Source of the DNA: Wocania arenilitoris | GTDB lineage: Bacteria > Bacteroidota > Bacteroidia > Flavobacteriales > Flavobacteriaceae | DNA length: 64,000 nt | Reading direction: 5' to 3' | NCBI RefSeq assembly: GCF_021728535.1 | Contig: NZ_JAKKDU010000007.1 | Coordinates: 140,684-204,683 of the forward strand | Shown: piece after piece, positions 28,239-38,326 of the stretch | How the letters are laid out: every line of letters begins with the position of its first letter | Position numbering within the stretch: the first letter of the stretch is position 1 | The notes under the pieces: model-generated | Databases searched by the model: none | What the model was told of the DNA's origin: nothing | The model's input: only the letters and a program-made list of their open reading frames with translations | Program-made: the position numbers and the translations under genes

Positions 28239-29873
28239 TTACCAACCTGGATTTTGCTGCAAGTTAGTGTTTATTATGGTTTCTTCTACAGGAAATGGCT
28301 CTAAGTAATCTCTAGCAGTAAAGTTTCTTTCACTTCCAGGTTCTACAATAACAAATCCTAGTGCATCTGTAGCAGGAGCAGACGGATAACGTAATACTCC
28401 TGGACTGAGCTCTGCTGTTTCAAACTCTGTGCCCACAAATTGTGCTCCCTTTAAAGCCATAGGCATTTCTACTTCTGCTGTTTTCCAACGGCGCAAATCG
28501 TCTCTCCTATATCCTTCTTGCGCTAATTCTATAGTACGCTCCCTACGAATTTCGGAAAGCATATCCAATCCATTTGTAGTTACTAAGCTATTAGTTAAAG
28601 CTGCAATACCAGCTCTTGTTCTTAATAAGTTAATACTGCTATTTAATTGTGCATCTGTAATGCTACCGTTCCTCTCGAAAGTAGCTTCAGCATTAATTAA
28701 CAATACTTCTGCAAAGTGAAAACTATGGGCATAATATGTATTTGACCCTGTCCCTTCAAAGTAAAACTCACTTATAAACTTATAGTTAGCATAAAATGTT
28801 TGATCTAATGCTATAATTGGCCAATCGGCTTCTGCTCCCGTCTGATCTAAACGATCTATAGTAAACGCACCTGGAGTAATAATGGTCATAGCCATTCTAG
28901 GGTCCCTATTTTCAAATTCAGTATCCATCAAGGCCCTACCTTGAAATAAAGGAGATACATCTATAGGCAAGCCATCTGTACACAAATACATATCTGCCAG
29001 TTTTTTAGTGACTGAATTTCGATCTCTTGCTGTACTACTGTGGCCATGCCTTCTATCTCTATCAAAACGTTTGGCTACAATCTGTTGAGGAGAATCGTTA
29101 CCTACCTCCATAAAGAAATAGCGATATGATTGCGCTGGATTTGGCGCGTAATTAAATAATGAGTACTCGCCACTATTCATAATAGCTTGAGAAGCATCAA
29201 TAGCTTCATCAAACCTTTGGTTGGCATCTCCAGTTGTTCCGTGGTATTTAATCCAAGTACCTTCAAATAAAGCTATTCTTGCACGTAAGGCATCTGCAGC
29301 TCCTTTGGTTATACGCCCATACTCGCTGTTAGGTAATTGGCTTTGCAACGGTAATAAATCCCTAATAGCATTAAGCTCGTCTATAATAAAATCTACAACT
29401 ACTTCTCTTGAAGTTCTTGAAGCAAAAAGCGCATCATTATCAGCAGGATCTATAACGCTGGTGTAAAACTGTACATCGCCATACGCCATTACTAGACGTG
29501 TATAATACAAGGCTCTAAACCATCGTGCTTCTGCAACCCAACGACTATTTTCAAAACCATTGGTACTAGCTCTATCTATAATAAAATTGGCATCTCTAAT
29601 ATCGGCATACGAACCATTATAAAACCCACTTGTTTGTGGTGCTACCCTACTACCATTACTAACATCGCTAGGTGAATTTGCAAATGCTATATCTGAATTA
29701 GTATCTGACCTAAACCCGTCTAAATCATTATATAAAAAGTTAACGGCCAGTTCATAATCTTGTTCTTTGTCCCAAAGGAAACCATCTGTTATTGTATGCT
29801 CTGGTGACAAATCTAGTTCCTGACAAGCAGTAAACAGAAACGCAATACATATGATATATATTATTTTTTTCAT
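28239..29873 (-). CDS. susD: SusD/RagB-family outer-membrane glycan-binding lipoprotein
   Basis: 544 residues from the ATG at 29873; an ATG three codons upstream (29882) is an alternative. Lipoprotein signal MKKIIYIICIAFLFTACQEL (Cys17), SusD N-terminal helices (DGFLWDKEQDYELAVNFLYN, RWFRALYYTRLVMAYGDV) and the RagB C-terminal segment EIRRERTIELAQEGYRRDDL followed by RRWKTAE. It forms the lid over the SusC barrel and binds glycan at the cell surface. 27 bp downstream of susC, same operon. Confidence 0.95.
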   Translation of the reverse strand: MKKIIYIICIAFLFTACQELDLSPEHTITDGFLWDKEQDYELAVNFLYNDLDGFRSDTNSDIAFANSPSDVSNGSRVAPQTSGFYNGSYADIRDANFIIDRASTNGFENSRWVAEARWFRALYYTRLVMAYGDVQFYTSVIDPADNDALFASRTSREVVVDFIIDELNAIRDLLPLQSQLPNSEYGRITKGAADALRARIALFEGTWIKYHGTTGDANQRFDEAIDASQAIMNSGEYSLFNYAPNPAQSYRYFFMEVGNDSPQQIVAKRFDRDRRHGHSSTARDRNSVTKKLADMYLCTDGLPIDVSPLFQGRALMDTEFENRDPRMAMTIITPGAFTIDRLDQTGAEADWPIIALDQTFYANYKFISEFYFEGTGSNTYYAHSFHFAEVLLINAEATFERNGSITDAQLNSSINLLRTRAGIAALTNSLVTTNGLDMLSEIRRERTIELAQEGYRRDDLRRWKTAEVEMPMALKGAQFVGTEFETAELSPGVLRYPSAPATDALGFVIVEPGSERNFTARDYLEPFPVEETIINTNLQQNPGW

Positions 29874-29900
29874 TGTTCTCATTGTTTTTAATTGTTATGC

Positions 29901-32900
29901 TTAAAATGTAATTTGAGCTCCAAAAGAAAAGTTTCTTGTAAACGGATATGCACTAGATCCTGTTCCTTGTTCTGGGTCAAATCCAAGTTCTCTGGATTCT
30001 CTAGATTGTATTTCCAAAATATTCTCACCAGATACGAAAAGGCGTATTTTGTCTATATCTAATTTTGACAATACATCACTTGGCAGGCTATACCCTATTT
30101 GCAGGTTTTTAAGTCTAGCATAAGCTCCATTAAGCTTATTGTTTATAGAAGGTCTGTAATTATAATTAGCTATACCAGCATTGGTATGCACCCTTGGGTA
30201 TCTAGCACCCGTGTTATCTGGTGTCCATATTTTACCGTACCAATACTTAAGCCCTTGGTTCCACCATGAACCAGACTGGAATGGTGCAGAAAACCCTCCA
30301 CTTTTAAATAGGGTACGCTTACCTACACCTTGCCATAACATTCTAAAATCAAAGTTCTTATAATCGCCTCCTACATCAAAACTGAAGCTATATTGTGGTC
30401 TAATATTACCAAGCTTAATTAAATCACCTCCTGTTTCTTCATTAACAGCTTCTAACCTACCGTTACCATCTCTATCCACATAGCGTGCATCACCAACGCC
30501 TATTGCAGGAAGTCCAGCAGTTACATCTGCTCTATACGCATCTACTTCTGCCTGGGTTTGGAAAATACCATCAAAATCCCAACCAAAATAAGTACCTAAA
30601 GACTCGCCCACCAACCTGTTGTTGATACCTGATCTAACAACTCCAGAAGCCGCTTGAAGCTCAACAAGCCTGTTTGTGTCGTTAAAAAGTACACCTCTTA
30701 CAAAGTAATTTAAATCTCCTATATTGTCACGCCAATTAACCTCTACCTCAAATCCTTTGGTTTCTAACTCACCTGCATTAAGCGATGGAGCCGTTCCACC
30801 TAAAACGGTAGGCAAATCGAGAGGCACTAACATATCTTTATTAACTCTCTTAAAATATTCAAAGGTTAACCCTAATCTATTATCCAAGAAGCTCATATCT
30901 ACAGCATAGTTAGTAGTTTGTACCGTTTCCCAGCTTCTATCTAAACTCACGATATTGCTTTCAGCATAAACTTGTAAGATTTGTTGCACGCCAAATGCTG
31001 AAATATTACCAACGCCTCCCGTGCCTGCTGGCTTCCCAATTAATGCACCAGTACCAGAACCTACCAACGCCAAATAATCGTGGAGACCTATACCACTTTG
31101 ATTTCCAGTTTCTCCGTATGAAAATCTAAATTTTAAATTATCAAATATATTGAGGTCTTTTACAAATTGTTCTTCTGAAGCTCTCCAAGCCGCTAACCCC
31201 GAATAAAAAAGCCCCCATCTATTATCTGCATTAAAACGAGACGATCCATCATAACGCAAGTTAGATTCTAGAATGTACTTTCCTTTGTAATCATAGTTAA
31301 ACCTACCAAAAGCCGAACGCAATGTCCATCTTGAACCACCTGCACCAATTCTGTCTTCTTCATCATCGGCTACATTAGGCGAGAAAAACCCATTTACCAA
31401 CAACCATGCTTGAGTACTTAAATTGTCTGATCTAAATTCCTCGTGCGATCCTCCACCTACTAGCTTAAAGTTATGATCATCTGCAATTGTTTTCTCGTAT
31501 GTAAAGTAACCGTTAAGCGTAAATCCTGAAGCCGTATTATCGTCTCTTAACAAACGTTCTGGTGTTGTATTTGAAAATGTGTTTCCGTTAACTACACCTG
31601 GACTCCACGCTTTATTTAAAGTGATGGTAGTAACTTCTGTTCTCGACTTAGTAGTGAGATAGTTTATACCAGCTTGTCCTGTTAGGGTTAAACCATCTAT
31701 AAGCTCTAAATCTGCTTTTATATTAGAAATAAAACGATGCTGCTTTAAACGGTTTTCGCTACCTTGTTCTAACAAATCTAGTGCATTGTTAAATCCTCTA
31801 AACGTATAATACTCTCCTTGTGGGTTTCTTATAGGCGCAAAGGTCCAGTTGGTTTGCAAACGACCTATAGCAGCAAAATCTTGAGTATTTCTAGATCTAT
31901 CACCAATTTCTACGGCATTTTGCAAGGTTACTCGGAATTTGTCTGATAAATCAAAGGTATTGTTCAATCGTATATTGTAACGTTCATAATTATCAAACTT
32001 AGTATTAAGCAAACCATCTTCGTTAAAGTATCCTAAAGAAAATCTGTAGGTAGAATTTTCTCCACCTCCAGTAATACTTAGGTTATGGTTTTGACGAACT
32101 CCATCTTCAAAGAACTGATCTACAAAGGCGTTTTCTGGTTGATTAAAAATAAGGTAACTATCTTCTCTTACAGCTCCTCCCAAATTTGTATCAGCAAAAT
32201 TCAATATTGTATTTGTACCCAATGCATTAAAAAAATTATCACCATAGACTGGTTGATTTCCTGCATTCATCCATGCTTGGTTTACAATTTCCATGTATTG
32301 ACTCATATTTGTTTTTTCAGGCAAATACGTCGGCCTGTTAAAACCATAAGTACTGGTATAATTAAATTGAGGCTTACTATTCTTTTTACCTTTTTTTGTA
32401 GTTACAAGAATGACACCTCCAGATGCTTGGTTCCCATAAATAGAAGCAGCACCATCTTTAACAATAGACATACTTTCTATATCATCTGGGTTTAACCTAT
32501 CTAGGCTTGATTGTATTCCATCTACCAATACTAACGGAGCACTGCCATTAATAGAACTTGCGCCCCTAATTTGAAAACCAAAGCTTTCTGCTCCCGGTTG
32601 GTTATCTACCTGAGTTACCACAAGACCAGGAATAGTACCCTGCAGTACCGTTGCCACATTGGTAATCGGCCTGCTCTGAAATTGATCTGCACTTATTGTT
32701 GCTACGGCTCCTGCCAACGTAGCACGCTTTTGTGTACCATACCCAACTACTACAACTTCGTCTAGTTGAGCCGCATCTTCTTGCATGGTTACATTAATTG
32801 TGGTGTTATCACCAATTGTAATGGTTTGGGCAAGCATTCCTACATAAGAGAATTCCAGCACTTCTCCTTTACTCGCATCAATGGTATAATTACCATCAAA

Positions 32901-33137
32901 ATCTGTTTGTGTTCCTCTCGATGTACCTTTTACTACTACATTCGTTCCTGCTAAAGGAACACCATCTTTGTCAATTACAGTTCCTGAAATTTGTTGCTGT
33001 AATTCTTCAGCAGTATTAAAGTATTCTTTATTGTTTGCTGACACATTTGTATTAAAAACAAAAAAGCACAATAACAATAAACCAAGAAGTCTATTAATAT
33101 TATGATTTGCTTTTGTAAAACATAATTTTATAATCAT
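29901..33137 (-). CDS. susC: SusC/RagA-family TonB-dependent glycan transporter
   Basis: 1078 residues. Signal peptide (LLGLLLLCFFVFNTNVSA), carboxypeptidase-regulatory-like domain (QISGTVIDKDGVPLAGTNVV), TonB box region LDEVVVVGYGTQKRATLAG, plug (RPITNVATVLQGTIPGLVV; PLVLVDGIQSSLDRLNPDDI; SIYGNQASGGVILVTTKKGK) and a 22-strand barrel ending RNFSFGAQITF. Imports oligosaccharide through the outer membrane with SusD. A candidate promoter lies 110 bp upstream and the likely regulator is encoded just beyond. Confidence 0.96.
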   Translation of the reverse strand: MIIKLCFTKANHNINRLLGLLLLCFFVFNTNVSANNKEYFNTAEELQQQISGTVIDKDGVPLAGTNVVVKGTSRGTQTDFDGNYTIDASKGEVLEFSYVGMLAQTITIGDNTTINVTMQEDAAQLDEVVVVGYGTQKRATLAGAVATISADQFQSRPITNVATVLQGTIPGLVVTQVDNQPGAESFGFQIRGASSINGSAPLVLVDGIQSSLDRLNPDDIESMSIVKDGAASIYGNQASGGVILVTTKKGKKNSKPQFNYTSTYGFNRPTYLPEKTNMSQYMEIVNQAWMNAGNQPVYGDNFFNALGTNTILNFADTNLGGAVREDSYLIFNQPENAFVDQFFEDGVRQNHNLSITGGGENSTYRFSLGYFNEDGLLNTKFDNYERYNIRLNNTFDLSDKFRVTLQNAVEIGDRSRNTQDFAAIGRLQTNWTFAPIRNPQGEYYTFRGFNNALDLLEQGSENRLKQHRFISNIKADLELIDGLTLTGQAGINYLTTKSRTEVTTITLNKAWSPGVVNGNTFSNTTPERLLRDDNTASGFTLNGYFTYEKTIADDHNFKLVGGGSHEEFRSDNLSTQAWLLVNGFFSPNVADDEEDRIGAGGSRWTLRSAFGRFNYDYKGKYILESNLRYDGSSRFNADNRWGLFYSGLAAWRASEEQFVKDLNIFDNLKFRFSYGETGNQSGIGLHDYLALVGSGTGALIGKPAGTGGVGNISAFGVQQILQVYAESNIVSLDRSWETVQTTNYAVDMSFLDNRLGLTFEYFKRVNKDMLVPLDLPTVLGGTAPSLNAGELETKGFEVEVNWRDNIGDLNYFVRGVLFNDTNRLVELQAASGVVRSGINNRLVGESLGTYFGWDFDGIFQTQAEVDAYRADVTAGLPAIGVGDARYVDRDGNGRLEAVNEETGGDLIKLGNIRPQYSFSFDVGGDYKNFDFRMLWQGVGKRTLFKSGGFSAPFQSGSWWNQGLKYWYGKIWTPDNTGARYPRVHTNAGIANYNYRPSINNKLNGAYARLKNLQIGYSLPSDVLSKLDIDKIRLFVSGENILEIQSRESRELGFDPEQGTGSSAYPFTRNFSFGAQITF

Positions 33138-33247
33138 AATTTTGATTGTTAATTTAAATTGGTTCGTTAATAATTTTTTACATGTTTAATTTGTTCGATT
33201 TAGTTTTTTTGCTCCATAGATTTAATTTTAGATTTCTTTAACAGAAA

Positions 33248-33308
33248 CAAATTTATAAGTGAAGTATAATAACTGGGAGTAAATACGGACGTAAATGGTG
33301 TAAAATTG
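33248..33308 (-). promoter_or_regulatory. susC promoter and upstream direct repeats
   Basis: Minus-strand TAAATTTG (33255-33248) fits the -7 consensus TAnnTTTG; no clear -33 TTTG is present, as expected for an activator-dependent promoter. Upstream, three repeats ATTTAC / ATTTAC / TTTTAC lie between 33279 and 33308 (plus-strand GTAAAT-acggac-GTAAAT-ggt-GTAAAA). Their place upstream of the promoter fits the binding site of the AraC-type domain of the hybrid regulator. Function inferred. Confidence 0.45.
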
Positions 33309-33457
33309 TCCTAGCTATTGATTTTCAAAGAGTTTAATAGCTTTAAATAAGAGGATAATTGTCTCTTAGTATTATTCAAAAAGCGAAGAAATAACACCAA
33401 AAACATGCTTTAATCTTGAAGCAAGATGAGGTAACTATAGGAAAATGAAGCTGTTTA

Positions 33458-36400
33458 TTATTTAATCGTTACAATTGCTTCTTGACTTTCTTGACTACTC
33501 CTAAATGCCGAAGGTGTTTCTTTAAATTCCTTTTTAAAACACTTACTGAAGTATTTAGCATCTTTAAACCCTATAAGAAAAGCAATTTCTACTATGGGTT
33601 TTGAAGTATTGGTTAGTAAATAAGAAGCTCTATTCAATCTTAGTTTTAGCATTAAATCGTTAATACCTATATCTGTAATGCTACTCATTCTTTTATAGAT
33701 CACAGATTTACTCATACCCATTTCTTTAGCAAATAACGGAATATCGAAATTTGGATTACCAATGTGCGATTCTAATATGGTTAGGGTTTTGTTGTAAAAT
33801 TCCTTATCGGAATCATTAACAGAATTAATGTTTACATCGACGTTTAGAAGTTCTAAAAAGTTATTTGTAGCCCTAGTTTGGTTTTCTAAAATATTTGCTA
33901 TTCTTGATTTAAGAACATTAAGACTAAAGGGTTTATCTATATAAGCATCTGCTCCTTTATCAAAACCTGTAATTCTATCTGTGTTTAATGTTTTTGCGGT
34001 CAATAGCACAATAGGAATATTATTGGTTTGGGGGTTGTTTTTTAATGTTTCGCACAATTCCAGACCATCCATTTTTGGCATCATGACATCGGAGATTATG
34101 ATATCTATTTTATTTTTTTTAACAATATCTAAAGCATTTACGCCATTTTCTGCAGTTATGGTCTTATAAACTAAAGATAAATTGGTTTCTAAATATTCTC
34201 GTAAATCTGTTTCGTCCTCAACAATTAAAACAGTATAGTTTAAATGTTTAATGTATATTTCTTTTCTTGGTACATTTTCCGTCTCTAACTTATTATTTTC
34301 TGCAATTACAAGCTTATTATCTGTATCTTTTTTAAGCTCGTCGGGAATGTGCGAATCTCCTAAAGGAAATTGCAACTCGAAACAACTCCCTTTTTCCACA
34401 ACACTTTTTACATTTATAGTTGCTTTATGAGCGTCTATAAACCTTTTTACCAAGGCAAGCCCAATACCGCTACCTTTTACATGGTCTTTAGCTTGGTAAA
34501 ACCTATCGAATAGTGATTCTAAATCTTTTTCATTGATGCCTCTGCCATAATCTTTCACCTTTATTAAAACATGATTGTTTTGCTCTTTTAATTCAAGAAT
34601 TACTTTTCCGTTAGGGTAACTATATTTTATTGCATTTGATAATAGGTTGTATATAATGGACTCCATCATATACTGGTCAAACCAAAACAGTATTTTTTCT
34701 TGATTGTGTTTAAAAACAAGTTCTATGTTCTTGCCAGCAGAAAAAATACCGAAATCTTTTATTAACGGACTTAAAAAGCTAACAATGTCTAACTCTTGGG
34801 CTTCTAACTCAAACTTTTTAAACTCTGTTTTTCTAAAATCTATACCTCTATTAACTAACCTTGTAATACGCAGTACACTCTTTTTGATTAACTCTAAATT
34901 AGTGATATTGTAATCTTTACTAGCGCTTTTCATGATTTCTTCCAAAGGGCTAAGTATTAAAGTTAGAGGTGTTCTTATTTCGTGGGAAAGGTTTGTGAAA
35001 AAATGTAATTGCTGGTTGTCTAAATCTATTTGAGCTTTTAAAGACCTTTTTTCAAATTCAATAGTTCTTTTATATTGTTCTCTATTAAAAATGGTCTTTA
35101 TTATTACGTATGCAATGAGTATAAGACTTAACACAAAAGCAATTTGAAACCAATAGGTTTGCCACCAAGGAGGTAAAATAGTAATGTGCATTACAGATTC
35201 TAAATCACTATTTCTATTTCTTACCTTGAACGTATAATTACCTACCCCTAAATTAACCCAGGAAGTCGCATTATTAGTTGTACTTGACCAATAACTTTCT
35301 TCTCCTTCTTTGGTCATAGAGGTTTCGTAATAATTAACATCTTCTAACGCAAAGTCTAAAGGTGAATACACTAAAGAAAATGAATTGTTACTGTATTGTA
35401 ATTCTAAATTGTTTGAGTTAGAAACAACTATGTTATTACTAATGTTGTTGCTCTTTTTAAAATCAATATAGTTAACCCCCTTAATTTTAAGGTTGGTAAA
35501 CTTTAATGGTACATTCTTCTCTTGAAGCGAATAACTTAACGGGTGAAATTTATAAAACCCGTTTCTGGTTCCAAAGTATAAATAACCATTATTATCTTGA
35601 GACATGCCTCTAGTAAAGGAGTTTCTTCTTAATCCTATTGTAAAATTTATTTTCTCTACTTTTCTTGATACGGGGTCGTAAACGCACAAGCCTCTACGAG
35701 TACCTAACCAAAGGCGCTTATCTTCTCCTAAAGCCATAGATGCTATGTGGTCTGTAACAAAATTCTCTGTTGGTACTTTAAACTCAAAAAAACTATTATT
35801 TAGATTATACTTAAACAAACCATTAAACCCCGCAAACCAAATTGAGTTCTTGTGAGTTTCTACTATACTCAAGATATTATTTGCAGAGTATCCTTTAATG
35901 GTCTTTATGTTTGTTACTGTATTTTCTTTTCTATTCCATTTATACAAACCATGATCTTGTGTAGTAACCCATAAATTATTTTGTGAATCTTGAAACACCG
36001 AAAACGTCCAAATGTCGTGAAAGATGTTGGGTATTTTTAATTCTTTAAAACTATTATTAAATTGCTTATTCTTTGGATTATAACTTACCAACCCTTTATT
36101 GGTAGTAATCCATATTTTTCCTTCTTTAGTTTCATAGATCCCCTCTATTGAGTTTGATAACAATTTACTGTTGTCTAAATTGTAATTTTTAATATTATAA
36201 TGTCTAGACATCTTGTTTGTCTTTGACAACATGAATAAACCTTGGGTGGCTGTTCCTATCCAAACATTTTCTTTACTATCTTCAAAAATGGGGTAAACCT
36301 CACTATCTTTTAATGCATCTGGAAGGTTTCTTAAAACAGGTATTTCCTCAAAAGGAGGGTCATTTAACAACAAATTTCTTTTCTTTAAGACATTAACCCC

Positions 36401-37411
36401 TGCACCCCAAGTACCAATCCAAACATCACCATTTTTTAATACTGATGGGTGACTTATATCTTCATTGGTTACTTTTTGTTGATCTGCTTCTTCAATTTTT
36501 AAGAACTGATAAACTCTTTTTTTAAAGCGTACCCTAAATACACCCTTGGTAGCAGTGCCTACCCAGAGGTTTCCAAATTTATCGAAAAACAAGGTGGTAA
36601 TTTCAAAATCGTATAAGGTAGCAAACACATCTCCCAAATCATTAATGTAAGGATGCTGCTTAATATTCTGTAATGTAAATACCTTTTTTTGATTTAAATC
36701 CCAAAAGCCAATACCACCACTATTAAATTCGGTTTGATCATTTCTTCTAAAAGAAAACCAAACCCTGTTCTTTTTATCTTCAACAAAACGCTGCACACTC
36801 ATTACTGAATTCTCGGAAGACACATAGTTAATTTGTTGTTCTTGAGTGTTCCACTGCCCAATGCTACCATTGGCATTGGAAACCCATAGGTTATTGTGGG
36901 AATCCTTAAAAATAGTGTTATAGGTTCCCAGTTCTTCTCTGGTATTCACCATAAACTTGCCATTATCAGATAACCGGAATGTATTTTCGTCAATAAACTC
37001 AACTTTTGGCTCTTTGGCCTTAACGAGAAGTGCTACCAATTTTTCATCTGGTATTTTGTCTAAATTTATCCTGGAGCAAACTAGATTATGAACATTTACT
37101 TGATAATATTCCTCGTCAGTGGTTATTATATAAACACTTTCTTTATAAACTAACAGATTATCAACGTTTACATAAAATTCTTTGTCCTGATAGCTTACGT
37201 TAAAGAAGTTCTCACCATCAAACCGATACAATCCATTATTAGTCCCAACCCAAATAAATCCAAAGTGATCTTGTGACAAACTCTTAATCCTGTGGTTAGG
37301 CAATCCGAATTTTGAGTCCCAATGAAGTAAGCTAATATCTTCTATATTATTCTGACTCCAACATATTACGCTGAAACATAAAAATAAAACGATAAAAACA
37401 ATCCTGAACAT
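33458..37411 (-). CDS. Hybrid two-component system sensor-regulator (HTCS)
   Basis: 1317 residues. Signal peptide (VFIVLFLCFSVICWSQ), periplasmic two-component-propeller repeats (FIWVGTNNGLYRFDG, NLWVGTATKGVFRV, WIGTATQGLFML), a Y_Y_Y-type domain, one membrane helix near residues 752-774, histidine kinase with H810 in FFTNLSHEIRTPLT, ATPase lobe (DYGRGINEKDLESLFDRF, GSGIGLALVKRF), receiver domain with D1108 in DIIISDVMMPKMDGLELC, and a C-terminal AraC HTH (DIPLFAKEMGMSKSVIYKRM; VEIAFLIGFKDAKYFSKCFK). Senses an oligosaccharide in the periplasm and activates the adjacent susCD genes. Confidence 0.96.
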   Translation of the reverse strand: MFRIVFIVLFLCFSVICWSQNNIEDISLLHWDSKFGLPNHRIKSLSQDHFGFIWVGTNNGLYRFDGENFFNVSYQDKEFYVNVDNLLVYKESVYIITTDEEYYQVNVHNLVCSRINLDKIPDEKLVALLVKAKEPKVEFIDENTFRLSDNGKFMVNTREELGTYNTIFKDSHNNLWVSNANGSIGQWNTQEQQINYVSSENSVMSVQRFVEDKKNRVWFSFRRNDQTEFNSGGIGFWDLNQKKVFTLQNIKQHPYINDLGDVFATLYDFEITTLFFDKFGNLWVGTATKGVFRVRFKKRVYQFLKIEEADQQKVTNEDISHPSVLKNGDVWIGTWGAGVNVLKKRNLLLNDPPFEEIPVLRNLPDALKDSEVYPIFEDSKENVWIGTATQGLFMLSKTNKMSRHYNIKNYNLDNSKLLSNSIEGIYETKEGKIWITTNKGLVSYNPKNKQFNNSFKELKIPNIFHDIWTFSVFQDSQNNLWVTTQDHGLYKWNRKENTVTNIKTIKGYSANNILSIVETHKNSIWFAGFNGLFKYNLNNSFFEFKVPTENFVTDHIASMALGEDKRLWLGTRRGLCVYDPVSRKVEKINFTIGLRRNSFTRGMSQDNNGYLYFGTRNGFYKFHPLSYSLQEKNVPLKFTNLKIKGVNYIDFKKSNNISNNIVVSNSNNLELQYSNNSFSLVYSPLDFALEDVNYYETSMTKEGEESYWSSTTNNATSWVNLGVGNYTFKVRNRNSDLESVMHITILPPWWQTYWFQIAFVLSLILIAYVIIKTIFNREQYKRTIEFEKRSLKAQIDLDNQQLHFFTNLSHEIRTPLTLILSPLEEIMKSASKDYNITNLELIKKSVLRITRLVNRGIDFRKTEFKKFELEAQELDIVSFLSPLIKDFGIFSAGKNIELVFKHNQEKILFWFDQYMMESIIYNLLSNAIKYSYPNGKVILELKEQNNHVLIKVKDYGRGINEKDLESLFDRFYQAKDHVKGSGIGLALVKRFIDAHKATINVKSVVEKGSCFELQFPLGDSHIPDELKKDTDNKLVIAENNKLETENVPRKEIYIKHLNYTVLIVEDETDLREYLETNLSLVYKTITAENGVNALDIVKKNKIDIIISDVMMPKMDGLELCETLKNNPQTNNIPIVLLTAKTLNTDRITGFDKGADAYIDKPFSLNVLKSRIANILENQTRATNNFLELLNVDVNINSVNDSDKEFYNKTLTILESHIGNPNFDIPLFAKEMGMSKSVIYKRMSSITDIGINDLMLKLRLNRASYLLTNTSKPIVEIAFLIGFKDAKYFSKCFKKEFKETPSAFRSSQESQEAIVTIK

Positions 37412-37884
37412 ATTGACAACTTACAAAGTTCTCAAATTTAGTTTATATTTTAATCATAGTAAAAGGATAGTTGACTTTTTAAAAAAGTATAAACAGAATT
37501 TAAGTAACTTCTAGACTTAAAAGTTATTGGTGACTACATTCCATAAAAACATAATCTTTCTTAGGTATCCCTTTAAGCGTTCAATTACAGAATAAACCGT
37601 ACAAATACATTCATAAATTTAAAAGTATACTCTAATACATACAAATATTTACAAATTCATCGTGCTAATTTTTTTGCAGAAACCAACAATATTTACCTTC
37701 CATATTTAACAATTAGAGAATTACAAATACTTATTATCATAAGAAATTCTCTATATAATACTTGTCTGTAAAACTAAGGGAAAAGCAAGAGGGTAGCGTG
37801 CTGGCGCAACGCTACGTTACATTTGCTTCGCAAAGCCTTTGTTTATGGGATGTTTGAAAAACGTAAAAAATTGAATAATTATAA

Positions 37885-37937
37885 TTTGATGCAAAACCTC
37901 TGGAATCTCATATAAACAGGGATTTTTTTGCGTCAAA
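37885..37937. repeat. Hairpin module 1
   Basis: Arms TTTGATGCAAAA (37885-37896) and TTTTGCGTCAAA (37926-37937), complementary with one G-T wobble. The loop contains CCTCTG ... CAGGG, an inner short stem, and TATAAACAGGGA at 37911-37922, shared exactly with module 2. Confidence 0.7.
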
Positions 37938-38024
37938 CTTTGAAATTGAAGATAAAATTCGTTGACCAAATTGTAATTTTCACATATTCTATTCATTTAT
38001 TTTAAGAAAATTGTTCAACTTGAG

Positions 38025-38079
38025 TTTTACTGTAAAAATTCGCGAAACCCCTATAAACAGGGAAATATTTACAGTAAAA
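38025..38079. repeat. Hairpin module 2
   Basis: Perfect 12-bp arms TTTTACTGTAAA (38025-38036) and TTTACAGTAAAA (38068-38079). Loop carries CCCC-TATAAACAGGGA (38052-38063), the same 12-mer as module 1, and a short inner CCC/GGG pairing. Confidence 0.75.
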
Positions 38080-38143
38080 AATATTTATGATGAATTTTTT
38101 GGGTGTTTACTCGTTTACTGTTTCTTGAATAAGGAAAATCCCA

Positions 38144-38199
38144 TTTTTTACGAAAAAAACCGCTCAGCCCAATAAAACTGTTGATTTTTTCGTAAAAAA
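38144..38199. repeat. Hairpin module 3
   Basis: Perfect 15-bp arms TTTTTTACGAAAAAA (38144-38158) and TTTTTTCGTAAAAAA (38185-38199). Loop CAGCCCAATAAAACTGTTGA resembles the loops of modules 1 and 2 (ATAAA then CTG/CAG-G-GA) with an inner CAG/CTG pairing. The stem sequence differs completely from the other modules. Confidence 0.7.
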
Positions 38200-38326
38200 T
38201 TACAGATTGGTTCTGTTTAATGCATTTTGCGTGTTTGCTAACGCACTCGCTTTGGGCGAGTTTGTTTCATTTTTAAAGTATCGGATCCTCCTTGCTCTAT
38301 ATACTATATACTTAAAAAAGTATCTA

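Larger units (their letters stand above)
37412..38326. other. Gene-free mobile-DNA remnant with hairpin array
   Basis: No supported coding frame. Besides the three hairpin modules listed separately, it holds a GC-richer hairpin GTAGCG...CGCTAC at about 37794-37816 and ACTCGC-TTTGG-GCGAGT at about 38244-38260. The latter recalls the small intergenic palindromes of flavobacteria. The stretch ends at an integrase remnant. Confidence 0.55.

Noticed and set aside
28239..29882. RNA thermometer or riboswitch before SusD
   Set aside because: Only 27 bp separate susC and susD; no structured leader is seen.
37861..38220. Integron attC-type sites
   Set aside because: Arms and loops do not show GTTRRRY/RYYYAAC core sites, and no integron integrase or cassette genes are present.
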